DNA of 64,000 nucleotides from Orthonyx spaldingii (lineage: Eukaryota > Chordata > Aves > Passeriformes > Orthonychidae). Shown here in pieces: positions 52,601-63,759 of this stretch; the stretch's first letter is position 1; every line of letters begins with the position of its first letter. Below the pieces are notes generated by a model that made no database searches, was not told the origin of the DNA, and saw only the letters and a program-made list of their open reading frames with translations. A program made the translations under genes and the position numbers. The stretch is from contig VZTJ01005309.1 of assembly GCA_013397795.1 (NCBI GenBank), positions 310,001 to 374,000 on the forward strand, in the 5' to 3' direction.

Positions 52601-55600
52601 GTGGTGCTAGCTTTCTTCCTAACAACCCACCAGTGTATGTCCACACAGGCACAAAGGAACCATTTCTAGGCATCAACAGGTAGTCTTTGTGCTCACTCAG
52701 CCTATGATTTTGCTGCAGAGAGTGCCAGAATAAGTACATTTCCAAGAGCCTCTAACCGTGAATAGAATTTTTGAAACAACAAGTAATTGCTCAGAGTTTC
52801 AGTGTAAGTTGGAAGGGAGATAGAACACCCTTAGGGAGTCAGAGCTAAGAAAAATGCACCAGAGTAGTACTTTGGCAAATGTTCCATAACACTGCAGCCA
52901 AATTAACTCACTGTTTTCTGAGCTTTCTTTCAAGGCTGAAAGTGGTGCTGGACATAATTCCAGACTGTTTATTCTACTACATTTATACATGTCGAGTCAT
53001 TTCTTGAAGGACTGATGCACAGAGACAGACAGCCTTGTTCTACTTTTTATAATCTTGAAGAAATGCTTTAAGTCTCTGTAACATGTCTTACTTGCAAATC
53101 AGTTTCCAGATTCTATTTTCCTTTCACCTTTTTTGCACGCCTCGTCAGATGAGTTCACCCTTCATTCTTTGCCAAAGCCTCTTTGCCTGGAGACTCTGCT
53201 CTCATGATCACACTGCTAACACTGTGACCAAAAGCTAACCATCAGCAAAAGCTGTCATTCAGCTCTGAGCCTCAGTCCTTTCCACTGGAGTGAAGTTTTA
53301 TTTGGCTATCCAAAAATGAAATCCCTATTTCCTTAAAGGGACTTTACAACAGAGGAAATTGTGCACTCCCTCAGTATGTACAGAAGTGACAGAAAAAGAA
53401 AGCAATGGACATCTTGAATGTTGTGTCCCACCTTATAACAAGACAAATAGAAGACGGAACTTTAATTTGCAGAGGTGAAGTTACATTTATCATGGAAATT
53501 AGGATATATATTATAAAATGTACATATACATATGGCTTTCTCTTCTTGATCATTTTGGGAAAAGCTATGTCATACCATATTTCTTATGAGGAACTAGTTT
53601 TATCCACCCTTTCATTCACTCTCTCTGCCCTCTCATCCTTTCATTTTGACTGATTGCTGAAGTGTCAGGGTTAACAAATCCTCTCTTCAGTTCGCACAGT
53701 TGTCCTGTTGTCCAGTATCCAGGAAGTAGTACAAAGTGTGATTTTGCCAAGTTACGACACCCTCACATCGTGTGAGTGGAAGAGTTTCCTGGGAAGAAGG
53801 ATAAGCAAAATTGCATTACTAGATCTTCCAAACTTTAAGCTTAGCAACAGCTTTGTCCCAGAGAAAATTATTCAGCTTGAGCTTCTCTGATGAATAATGC
53901 AGGGAGACTTGGGGAACCAGAGCAATCTTCTTGCCATTTATGGATGCTAAGTTACCCAAGACAAAAAACAAGATGCTAGTTTTGTAAACAGCTATTCTTT
54001 GGTAAACATTTTGGAATGCCTCCTTTTTCCACCCATAAGTGAAGAAATCTTCATTGTGCCTGTAAAACTAAAACAGCCTTAGCAGAGAAAGTTTGAGTTC
54101 ACCTCTTTCACAGAAAGAGCCAGAACAACTTTGAGATGTGCTTTGAATCGGGAAATTAAAAGAAAAGAGATTCTTGGATTTCCCCTCCAGGGCAATATTT
54201 TACCAGCATCCAAAATCTTTGCATACCCACCTACAGTTTTCCTGATCAAATGGAGATAATGCAAGGAGAGACCTCTAAATCATGACATGAAATTTGCTGG
54301 AATTAATCAATCTCTGGATATAAGGTATTGCTTTAAATAGGCTGAGATTTTCTTTTTGGGAGCTGCCACATGAGGAGCTGTGTCTTGAAACCATAATACT
54401 TTACTTGTTGCTGTTGCTTTCAGTCTGCATTGAAACTCAGAGTAGCCCAGTCTGCTTGGCAATAGGAGCACAGAGATAGGTGGAGTGTGTCACTGAGAAA
54501 AGACATATTCACCCTTGCCTCAGAGAATCAAGGTCATCTCATAAAGAGATGACATAATGTAGGCCAGGTTTCTTCCACCCAGACTTCTGTTTAACTGGAG
54601 TGTATTTCTGAGTGTGGAGTAGGGCACACTGCAGGGGTGTTCCATGGTTTAGCATTCACTGTTCCTAATCCTGAATAAAAAGCTTACTTTGAACAGCCCT
54701 CATACTAAAATTTCATGCACCACTTCCACAGTGTTGGCAGAACTACACTAGTTTTTAGGGAACTGATGCCAGCATTCCTGTCTAGAAACATCCTGAGCCA
54801 TAAGTTAACTAACAAGTTCATATTGTTGCCTGTACAATTTCTTTTCTCTACCGATTTTGGCTGTGCCACCAAGTTACTGGAATGTGCTGACAGGACGTCC
54901 AGTACACTGCAAGTGTAACATTCATCACAGTGCAAGAAGAACTGGTCTCAAGAGATGTCAGAGCAGCTGTTACACCCCAGCACTGTTTCAGTTTATAAGA
55001 AAACTTATATCTGGCAGGGTATTCTGATCACATTCAGGACACATGCTAAGCACTTGGAAAACTGTTGGCTTTGGGCAGTGTGGCACACGTGCTTCATTGC
55101 TTTAAAACTTGTGGCTTCAGTGCAAGGAGTTAATCCTGATCTACAGCTTGATTCTGTACCCATGTTTTTTCATTTTTATGTTTGCTTTTTACAAGCTGGT
55201 CATTCAAGTCAGAGGAGATAAAGGCCTGATATTATCCTTAATAGGGATTTCTGAAAGAGACTGTCTCTTTGATGGTAGATTTTCTAGGCATGAGGATGGT
55301 TTTCAACTTTGCCACCTAGAGTAAGGTTCACTTCAGGATTTTGTAGGTTCTCACACTTCTCGCAGATGACTGAATTCTTCAAATTAGCTTGTAGGCAGCT
55401 CTGTATAACTATTATAGCTAGAAAAAACTGGTTTGCATCCCAGTAAATCCCAAAGGATTTTAAAGAACTGGAAATGGAGCTCTTTATTCATCTTAAAGAA
55501 AGGATGGAAAGTTCTGGGAATGGATTTTACTAATTTTTCTATTCCTTTTGGCAAATGTAAGACTTCCTTAAAGCAACCCATTAAGAATTTCAAATTTCAA

Positions 55601-56475
55601 TACTGCTTTTCTGGACACACCTTAAAGGAAACTTGTTCCTCAAATAGCATTGAACATCTTTTCCCATGAATAAAGACTCCTTTCAAGTATCTCAAACTAC
55701 TACTCAAAAAATCACACACCAAAACCAGCTAAATTATACAGAAAAATTCTGAGTAGTTGGAGTTTCTGATTTTACACTTTTTGTTGCTGTGTTGGGTTTT
55801 TAATTGCATATTGATAGTGTGAATTTAGGAACTCTAGATGTGTGGTTCTTTGAGTATTGGGACCATAAGCTCCAAAGCTTACCCCGATAAATATCTTGGG
55901 TCTACAATATGCAGTCTAGCATCAAATGATGTGGGAGAACCATTGTCAGTGATCAACAAGAACTTATACAGGATCAAAAACTTACTGCCTCTGTCTGTGC
56001 ACAAAATCAGTAAAAACAATCCAAGAAACTCCAGTTTAAAGACAGAATTAACAATACCACTTTTAAGCCTGAAAAAAATACAGCATATGGCGTGTCTGTA
56101 CATCGCAGAACAAACATAAATGAGAATTATTTAATATTTAAAAGGAAAAAATAATTAATTTCCAATTACTGTACTTCCTGGACAAGGAGACACTCCGAGG
56201 AGCACGTGTCCTTCTTATTGCTGTTCTTATGAAATGTTCATTTTGTTCACCAAGAATTGCTCAACTCTTAACAGAGCAAGTACCAAAAGACTCCTCATGT
56301 TCTGAGGCAATACCATCAAACAGTTTCATTCAGCTGAGCTGACCAAATATAAGGGTAGAGTCCTGTCCCAAACAGTGAATTAACAGAGAATTAAAGTAAG
56401 GAATAATTCCATCACAAATTAATGAAAATCATGCTTTGATATGTAGAGTAACTAATCTTCCAAGCAGAGATTCTG
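46626..56475. other. Long unidentified non-coding stretch
   Basis: About 9.8 kb with no supported gene. An A-rich stretch lies near 47058-47087 and a short ATATGAT repeat at 52543-52569. The part from about 51480 to 51960 is rich in TAAT, ATGCATAT and CAATTG-type motifs and may be a conserved regulatory element, but this cannot be shown from one sequence. Confidence 0.55.
52543..52569 (+). repeat. Short ATATGAT-type tandem repeat
   Basis: GATATGAT and ATATGAT units follow each other for about 27 bp with small variations. A low-complexity slippage tract. Confidence 0.75.
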
Positions 56476-56480
56476 GGTGA
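56476..56480 (+). repeat. Target-site duplication GGTGA, left copy
   Basis: GGTGA directly precedes the LTR start TGTTGGTTAACC; an identical copy directly follows the LTR end at 57056-57060. Confidence 0.85.
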
Positions 56481-57055
56481 TGTTGGTTAACCCTCGTGGG
56501 CAACTCAGCCATTCACTCACTCACTCCCCCAAAGTGGAATGGGGGCGAGGATCAGAAGGCTAAAATCAAGAAAACTCATGGGTTGAGATAAAAGTTTAAT
56601 AGGCAAAGCAAAAGCTAAGTGTGAAAGCAAAATAAGGAACTCATGCACTACTTCCCACGGGCAGGCAGGTGTTCAGCCATTTCCAGGAAAGCAGGGCATT
56701 TTCATGGGTAATGAATACTTGAGAAGACGAACTCCAACATCACACACAACACCGCTCCTCCATCTTTCCCCGGCTTTGTATGCTGAGCATCACACCGTAT
56801 GTTATGGGCTATCCCTGTGGTCAGTTGGGGGCAGTTTTCCCAGCTGTGCTCCACCCCAACTCCTTGTGCACCCCCAGCCTCCTGGCTGGTGGGGTGGAGG
56901 GAGAGGCAGAAAAGGCAGCTCTGTGCAAGCACTGCTCAGTGATAGCTAACACATCCCTCTACTGTCAACACTGTTTCCAGCATAAATCAAAAAATACACA
57001 GCCCCATACCATCTCCTATGAAGAAAATAACTCTGTTTCAGCCACAGACAGTGCA
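56481..57055 (+). mobile_element. Complete solo LTR of an avian endogenous retrovirus (ERVL-like)
   Basis: A 575-bp element that starts TGTTGG and ends AGTGCA, flanked by perfect 5-bp duplications (GGTGA). I recognise the body as an avian LTR type: an ACTCCCCCAAAGTGG box at 56522-56536, GGGTTGAGATAAAAGTTTAA near 56580, CCACGGGCAGGCAGGTGTTC near 56656, CTTTGTATGCTGAGCA (TATA-like position) near 56774, and CAACACTGTTTCCAGCA near 56966. The 5-bp duplication fits the ERVL class. No internal region or second LTR is present, so the provirus was reduced to a single LTR by recombination between its two LTRs. Open frames inside it have no meaning. The exact family name would need a repeat-library comparison. 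Confidence 0.9.
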
Positions 57056-57060
57056 GGTGA
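57056..57060 (+). repeat. Target-site duplication GGTGA, right copy
   Basis: Matches 56476-56480 exactly, directly after the terminal CA of the LTR. Confidence 0.85.
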
Positions 57061-60000
57061 GCAATGAACATTCCTAGCTATTGAACTGCTGCATCAATAA
57101 AAGCTACGCTGAAAGTGCTGGGAAAGGCAAAAACACTCCTTCTAAAAGTATTCTGTAGAATCAAAATATTTGATGATCATTTATTTGCTCTTATATGGGG
57201 ATTTGGAAAACATGCTTGCACATGCAGCAAACTAGACTTCAATCAAATTTAGTCACTTCAGCTTTTGGAGGACTACCAGTTCAACTTTCAAGAGCCAAAT
57301 ATAAGAAATCATATGATGAAGGTTTCTGTAGGAGGTTTTTGTTGGAGTCTTGGGTTCTCAAACTCTTCAGGAGTGCTCTGATCTGATTTTTTGGTCTGAA
57401 ACAATGTATATAGAAAATCTAATCAAAAGAGTCAGATCAGATGCAAAATTCAACAGCATTCCTTTCCGTCATTTGCAAAGTTGACATCTATTCAAAATGG
57501 TCAGGTCATCCTGGTTATAATATTTACTTTCCTATGTTCATATACTGGTGTCTGTATTAGTTATACTTGTAATTCTAGTTTGTGGTTTAGACTTGTAATT
57601 TATACATTTTCTAGAAAAAGCCAGTAGATTTACACTGGAGAAAAGGGATATATGAGAAGGGAAAGTCTATGTAATATATGCAGTAAATGTCATGCTGTTC
57701 CTTCAAAGTGGGCTGAAGGTGCTATGCAAGCTAAACAGCCTGGTCAGAACCCATCTGTCCTGCATCATCCCACTAACCTCAGTGAACAGACAACGTTCCA
57801 CAGCACATAAAAGAGGGAATTATAACAAAATCTTATCAAATCCTATTGACAAATTCAGCTCTATAAGAAAAGTGATTCTTCTAGTCCTGAAAGAGTAAAT
57901 AACTTTCCAAATCCAAGATTTTTACTCTTTTGTAAAATTGACAGCAGCCTGTGATCAAATATTTTCTAGTTTCTAATACATTATGCAGTACCATGCAGAA
58001 GTGTCTCAGTTTACACACAGAAGACTTACACATGCTTGTATTCAAATCTGTTACCTCGGCAATACTTCTGGTATATAAAAAAGGATCTGAGACATTTATG
58101 AAAAAATCAAATTACTCTTCTCACATCACTAAAAAGAAAAATCTATATTCTGAAGCCTGATCAAGGTAAAGTAAAATACTATCAGTGAAAGGATCAAAAT
58201 ACTCACATAAGCAGAGATTTGGATGACTAGAAAAGCAAAGAACTAAGTAGGTCTTCTGATCACAGTTCCATTTTTTAGGATATTGGTTGCAATTAAACAG
58301 ATTATGGTGTGTAATATAGTTGATTTGCAGTCTTCATCACTTGGATGTCTCCAGTGTTCAAATTTTGCCTTTTGGCCACTTTCCTGGTGAATGAACTTCC
58401 ACAAGAAATGTGCAGTGCTCAGCATTCTTGGTGTTCTTTTTCCCATTGTCTCTGTTAAATGGATACGGAGTACATATTTCATTTAATTTCTGAGAGTATC
58501 AGCCCACAGGTCAGAGGAATTTTTTTAAGTCCTTCGATATCTGCAAAACAGGCATCTCATGATCCCTATAGCAAGTTATCACAACAATAAGCCTGCCTTT
58601 CCATCTTTTTGACTTATTGTGATATTATCTGAGGCTAGTTAATGAGTTTCCAGTGAATGAGTTCTGAAATGGGCCCAATTTTTCTAAAGCCTCAAGTTCT
58701 ATTTTTCTACTCTCAGAAGAGAAGGCAGACCTAATGGACATCTGGTCTTTGCAGTTTCTAGAAATCACCTTTTGTTTTAGATAATTTTTAATTTTTGGCA
58801 TGAGCTCTGTGAATGAAACTGGTTCCCAGGAACATAAAATCCAGATAGCTCAATTCAGTCAGACTGATATTGTCCAAAAAAATAAACAAATAGACATGAA
58901 AAGCCTTCTGGGGATACAGCTCAATTTTAGCACATCTGTTCATCTTAGAGCAGGCACATCCCCTGGTATCTCAGCTTTTATTAGATTCTGCAGATGCTGA
59001 ATACCCCATCTGCACTCCTCACTGAAAGTGAGAAAAGCTAAATAGTGACTGAGGTAAATGACACCATCTCAACACATGGGAAGCATCACTGATGAGCCCC
59101 AGCAGCACTCGTAGGGGTTGCCACATGGCAGTCTGAACTCCTGTGCCCGGAGTGGAGTGGCAGGACAAGTACCAGGGTGAGGGGGGAACAGGCAAAGGCA
59201 ATTCACTTCACACCTGGCTGCAGCTGGTGCACTGTGCTGGGCTGCTTCTGTCCCATGGCTGGGCTGAACAAGGCTCTCCTGCTGGGAACATGTTGGAGCT
59301 TGACTCATGCCTTTGCCTTGGCTGTGCAACACATTTGTGTTGCAGAGTCTCCAGGGAATTCCCACACCCAAGACCAACACAACGCTTCCTTCCCAGATTT
59401 GATTGCGACTTCTCCCTATACATTTTGCTAGTTTGCATGTTGGTTCTTCTTGCTTAACAACTCTACTTGTGGAAACTGTTATCCTTTCATCTGGGGTTGC
59501 CCACACTAAAATCTGCCTGAATGGACAGGATTCAGTAGAACAGCCTTCCAAGAGACAATAACTCTGCAATTAAAATTCAAAGGACAGTGATTTAAGAAAA
59601 CACACAGTTTACCCTTGACCCCTCTGTTCACTGAAAAACCAAAAGACACAACTATAAATTTGGATGTAAAAACAGTCCCAGGACCATGATAAATATGATA
59701 TTGGGAAACAACATATTGTTTCCTTCATTTGCTTGTAGCGTTTGAACATGAGTGAAGCTCTAAGTTTAATAAGAGCTCTATCAATGACTCATAAAAAAAT
59801 TTTGACACTATATCAATTGTGTGGGCAGATAACATGATATGGCCAATTGAAATTGAGGGGGTTACTAGAATTGCATCCTGCTAAAGGATATATCTATCCT
59901 ACCAGTTTTGTGCAGTTGCCGCTTTATTCAAGGTCTGCAGGTGAGAGGAGAATGCACAGATCCTATCACAGAAAGAAGCGGAATGCATTTGAGAGGAGGG

Positions 60001-60996
60001 TTTGATCACCCAGTGTCCACCAACAGGTAGCATAGATGTGTGTTCAAAATACTGTCTTCCAGCACATTGTCAGCAGATTATGTGTTCTCCTTGGACCTTC
60101 AGTGTCCTGACCCTCTCACAGAGGGACTAATATTTTTGTTGCTCACAATTCCATCAGACTTCAGACATTTCTTAATCTGAGCTCAGAGCCCATCCTTCCA
60201 CATCAGGCATCCTCATGGCAATCTGCTACCATTTCTTTCCCAGTTCTCAGATTGAGCATTGCCTTGGTTCCCTCCATCTGGCTCTCATTTCTTGTTCCAG
60301 ACCTCTTATTGAACCAATGGTAAGCATTGGGCTTGCCTCAGGCAGCTATAAATTTGTTTTCCAAACAACACTTCAATAATTTCCAAAAGCTAAATTATTG
60401 GAGAAGAGACAGCTTGTTCCAGTTCTTGACATCTTCATTTTGTAACCCTCTAATTCCTCCATGATTTGAAGTTGTAACTTGCAAATCCTAGTCAGTGGCA
60501 CGGTCCCATTGACTGGGAAGACATAATTCATGTCTTTGCAAAAATCTATCTAACCTTGTTCAGGTCTCTCATGAATCCTCCTGCTGACCACACTAAAGGA
60601 AAAAGAAGGCATCAGCCCAGAAAAAACTAAACACTGGGCATACTGTTGTTCATGGAGGGTTCTTAGCTCACCTGATGCAGGGAGAGAACAGAATGCCAGA
60701 CTCTTTTGACCTTGCAGTGATATTCTGCTGGCATCCAGTTTGAATCTAGGAGAGAGCTGGCTGATTTGAAAAACTAGGGTTGCTTATAATGACTTTATGA
60801 AAACGAGGGAAATGAGTTAATGAGCACACATAGTAACAGCAGGGCCAGATAAAGCAAGAACTAGAAGATATAGTGGAGGTCAGCGGTGGCAGTGGGGGTA
60901 AAGGAATCAGTCAACCCAGAATTTGAATAAAAAACTATGATAGAAGAATAGTTTGGGAACAGAAAATTAAGACATCAGGAGAAAACAGAGGAAAAC
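57061..60996. other. Unidentified non-coding stretch with a GC-rich block
   Basis: No gene supported. About 59080-59450 is clearly richer in GC than its surroundings (37 of 60 bases in 59101-59160) and leaves a 166-codon stop-free frame on the minus strand at 59069-59569. It resembles no family I can name; it may be an old LTR or other insertion. Confidence 0.5.
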
Positions 60997-61637
60997 TGTT
61001 TTGGGTTTGCATGACAAGGTTTTGATCGTCTGGGGGCCACAGGGGTGGTTTCTGAGAAGAAACACTAGAAGATGTTCCAATGCTAAACAGAGCCAAGTCT
61101 AGACAGCTCAAAGACAGACCAAAGCTAAGCCCATCAGCAATGTTGGTGACACCTCTGTGACAGCATGCTTAAGAAACGCTAAAAAAAAGCTGTGCAGCAC
61201 CACCTAGGACAGAAGAGTGAGACATGTGAGTAACAGTTCTGCAGACACCAACATTAGCAAAGAAGAAGGGGGAGGAAATGCTCCAGGCACCAGAGCAGAC
61301 ACTCCCCTGTAGCCTATGGTGAAGATCATGGTGAGGCAACTGTGGCCCTGCAGCACATGGAGATCAACAGTGGAGCAGAGATCCACCTTGTGGCCCACAG
61401 AGGATCACCCGCTGGAGCAAGTGGATGTGCCCTGAAGGAAGATGCAGCCTGTGAAGAACCCATGCTCGAGCAGGTTTTTCCCACACTGAAGTAGAGGAAA
61501 AGTGTGTTGAGGAAGATGCAGCAAAAGTGAAGTGTTATGAGTTGACTGCAGGACCCATTCCCCATCCCTCTGCACCACTTGGAGGAGGCGACAGAAGAGT
61601 TGGGAGTACAGATGAGCCTGAGAAGAAGGGAGGGGTG

Positions 61638-61643
61638 AGGGCA
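61638..61643 (+). repeat. Inferred target-site duplication AGGGCA, left copy
   Basis: Precedes the nested LTR; matches AGGGGA at 62322-62327 in five of six positions. Joining the host LTR across one copy restores its expected continuous sequence. A 6-bp duplication fits ERVK-like elements. The boundary is inferred. Confidence 0.55.
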
Positions 61644-62015
61644 TGTGGCAGTGACCCAGTCAGTGGCTGTGGTCACAGGAAACAATCTGCCTTCTGCAGG
61701 GGTGTTAATGAAGAGGCAAGATGGTCAAACTATTCCCCTCAGAGCAGTGAATCTGAGGGGGATGGGGAAGACAGGCATTGATAGTTTCCCGCCGCTCACA
61801 AGTGTCAGTCAAGTTCCATCTCCTCCTCCATCCCGTTCACAGTTATTTTAATATTCATCAGTTGCTCGAAAGTTCTGTTATCGTGTTCTGTTGATTGGTT
61901 ATATTAATGTATTCCACCCCTTTGTTTCCCCATTGGATGTTCCCCATTCATGTTTTGTTTTTCTATTGGTTTATTCCCCTGTTTCTCCCCTTAGACTGCT
62001 CCTTTCTCTCGCCCC

Positions 62016-62022
62016 TTTTAAA
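62016..62022 (+). promoter_or_regulatory. TATA-like box of the nested LTR
   Basis: TTTTAAA stands about 55 bp before the AATAAA and downstream of three ATTGG boxes, the usual order in a retroviral U3-R region. Confidence 0.6.
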
Positions 62023-62071
62023 CCCCTGCACACCCTCAGAGCTCGGCTTTTTGTGACTTACCTTCAAATTT

Positions 62072-62077
62072 AATAAA
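62072..62077 (+). promoter_or_regulatory. Polyadenylation signal of the nested LTR
   Basis: AATAAA in TTTAATAAATCTGG, placed soon after the TATA-like box as expected for a short R region. Confidence 0.65.
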
Positions 62078-62321
62078 TCTGGAATAATAGTTGCAAAAAA
62101 CCCTCCCTGCTTCTTTGCCGTTGGGAACTGCCCCATTAACAACTTGTTACTGTTAAAGTTGCCTTGGATGAGGGCGAGCTTGTTCGAGCCGTTACTAAGG
62201 AGACCAGGATTTGCATATCCTGGAGCTGCAAAGGTCTAAAGTAAAAGAGCCGAACACAGAAAAAAGCCGCACTCAAGCCACTGGGCAGCTTGAAAAGACC
62301 CGACAGAAACGGGCAGCGGCA

Positions 62322-62327
62322 AGGGGA
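62322..62327 (+). repeat. Inferred target-site duplication AGGGGA, right copy
   Basis: Follows the terminal CA of the nested LTR and differs from the left copy AGGGCA at one base. Confidence 0.55.
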
Positions 62328-62825
62328 ATGTATTTTTAGATTTGTTCCTATTTGTCATTACTCTGCTTTATCTATAAATAAGATTAATTTCCCCAAGTCA
62401 AGTTTGTTTTGCCCATGATGATAATTACTGAATGATTGCCCTATCCTTTTGTTGACCCACAAGTGTTTAGCCATATTTTCTTTCCCCTGTCCAGCTGAGG
62501 AGGGGAGTGACACAGCAACTTGGTGGGCACCTGGCAGCCAGACAAGATCAACTCATCATAAATACTAACATTGTATTAGAAATCTGGGAACATTTTCAAA
62601 TAATGAAGAGCATAAAAAAAGAAATCCACGTGAAAATCTGACAAGTATGCTGTTAATCAGATTTTTTAAGAAATATAAATGCATTAACTAATTAGAATAG
62701 AATAAAAGCATGAGCAGTCAGAGTAAATAAGCAGGTATATGCACTGAGTGAGCCAAAGCTGCTCTGAAAAATTAGTGTAATCACACATATCAGGTCTTAA
62801 TTAAAATCTCTTAAAGCATGTTAAT

Positions 62826-63062
62826 TCATAGAATCATAGTATCATTAAGGTTTGAAAATACCTCCAAAATCATCGAGTCCAACCTTTGACTGAACACCAC
62901 CATGCCAACTAAACCATGGCGCTAAGGGCCACATCCAATCGTTTCTCAAACATATACAGAGTTGGTGACTCCATTACTTGCCTGGGCAGCCCATTCCAAT
63001 GCTTAACCACCCTCTCAGTGAAAAAATTCTTCCTGGTGTCCAACCTGAACTTTAACTCTTCA
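62826..63062 (-). mobile_element. CR1 LINE 3'-end fragment, reverse orientation
   Basis: The plus strand begins CATAGAATCATAGTATCA (reverse complement of the CR1 terminal octamers) and continues with ATCATCGAGTCCAACCTTTG and CTGGGCAGCCCATTCCAATG. Read on the minus strand, the last ORF2 residues appear as LKFRLDTRKNFFTERVVKHW followed by NGLPRQVMESP. It is 5'-truncated, with only the end of ORF2 and the 3' UTR left. Confidence 0.92.
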
Positions 63063-63392
63063 AAAATCAACTTTAAAAAATGTATTGTATTTATATTATT
63101 GCTTAGGAGTTTCCTTGAAGAAATTTGTGCATCTACATGGATGTAGTAGCAGCATAGAAGAGCTGCAAGTAAGAGTAAATGACAAAAGGGGTCATAAAGT
63201 AATATTGGTCCAACTGTCTTAATTGTATCCCAGATGAACATCAGCTATAGACTATCAGCTTTTGCTGTCCCTAGAGCAAGGCAAAGTTACTTACGATTCA
63301 CAACTAGAATAATCTTAACACCCATTAAAAATATTTTGCTGGCACAGTCAGTCCTTGAAACAAAATCAAAAGCTGGATAGAAGTTTAATGCC
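63063..63392. other. Unidentified spacer between two CR1 fragments
   Basis: About 330 bp of AT-rich sequence with no recognised feature. Confidence 0.6.
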
Positions 63393-63641
63393 CTCACAGA
63401 TTCACAGTGGGTCAGATTGGAAGGGACCACAGTGGAGCATCTGACCCAACCTCCCTTCTCAAGTAGGGTCATCCTAGAGCATACAGGATTGCATCCAGGC
63501 AGATGGTCCTTGAGCACCTCCAGGGAGGGAGATTCCATAACCTCTCTGGGCAACTTGTTCCAGTGTGCAGTCACCAGCACAGTAAAGTTCTTACTTAGAT
63601 TGAAATGAAACTTTCCATGTGTCAGTTTCTGCACCCCTATC
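63393..63641 (-). mobile_element. CR1 LINE 3'-end fragment, reverse orientation
   Basis: The plus strand starts CTCACAGATTCACAGTGGG and continues GTCAGATTGGAAGGGACCAC and AAGTAGGGTCATCCTAGAGC. On the minus strand the residues HWNKLPREVMESPSLEVLKD mark the end of ORF2. It has the same orientation as the neighbouring fragment but a different CR1 subtype in the 3' UTR, so it is a separate insertion rather than a duplication. Confidence 0.92.
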
Positions 63642-63758
63642 CTTTCTCTATCCTAACATGTTGGGGTTCTAATATGGAATCTCATATTTGATTACATCTT
63701 TAGAAATTAGGTTTTTAAACAGCTACAGAAAACAATGTCCTTCACTGATTTACATAGT

Positions 63759-63759
63759 N
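63759..63759. other. Single-N contig join
   Basis: As at 32252, one N is followed at once by sequence already present upstream (63760-64000 equals 62020-62260). Probably an unmerged overlap between contigs. Confidence 0.8.

Larger units (their letters stand above)
61644..62321 (+). mobile_element. Nested solo LTR (ERVK-like) inside the older LTR
   Basis: A 678-bp element starts TGTGGCAGTGACCC and ends GGGCAGCGGCA, inserted into the older LTR. It has a compact promoter layout: three ATTGG (reverse CCAAT) boxes near 61894, 61932 and 61975, a TTTTAAA TATA-type box at 62016-62022, and a poly(A) signal AATAAA at 62072-62077. This implies a short R region and about 240 bp of U5. The host LTR continues at 62328 after an imperfect 6-bp duplication. 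No internal sequence is present, so it is a solo LTR. Part of it (62020-62260) recurs exactly at 63760-64000. Confidence 0.8.
60997..62558 (+). mobile_element. Older avian ERV LTR, interrupted by a younger LTR
   Basis: The left part (60997-61643) starts TGTTTTGGGTTTGCATGAC and continues with blocks typical of an avian LTR type I recognise, including AAGCCCATCAGCAATGTTGG, CTGCAGACACCAACATTAGC and repeated GGAGCAGG-like units. The right part (62328-62558) resumes with TTTTTAGATTTGTTCC, CCCCAAGTCAAGTTTGTTTT and CCTGTCCAGCTGAGGAGGGG, and ends ..GATCAACTCATCA. Without the nested element and one target copy the LTR is about 878 bp. I find no clear target duplication around it, consistent with greater age or a boundary off by a few bases. 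No coding region belongs to it. Confidence 0.85.

Noticed and set aside
56702..57067. Overlapping open frames of 76-95 codons on both strands
   Set aside because: They fall in the solo LTR at 56481-57055 and its edge, which is non-coding.
61326..61781. Open frames of 79-119 codons
   Set aside because: They lie within LTR sequence and across the nested-LTR junction, with no gag, pol or env resemblance.
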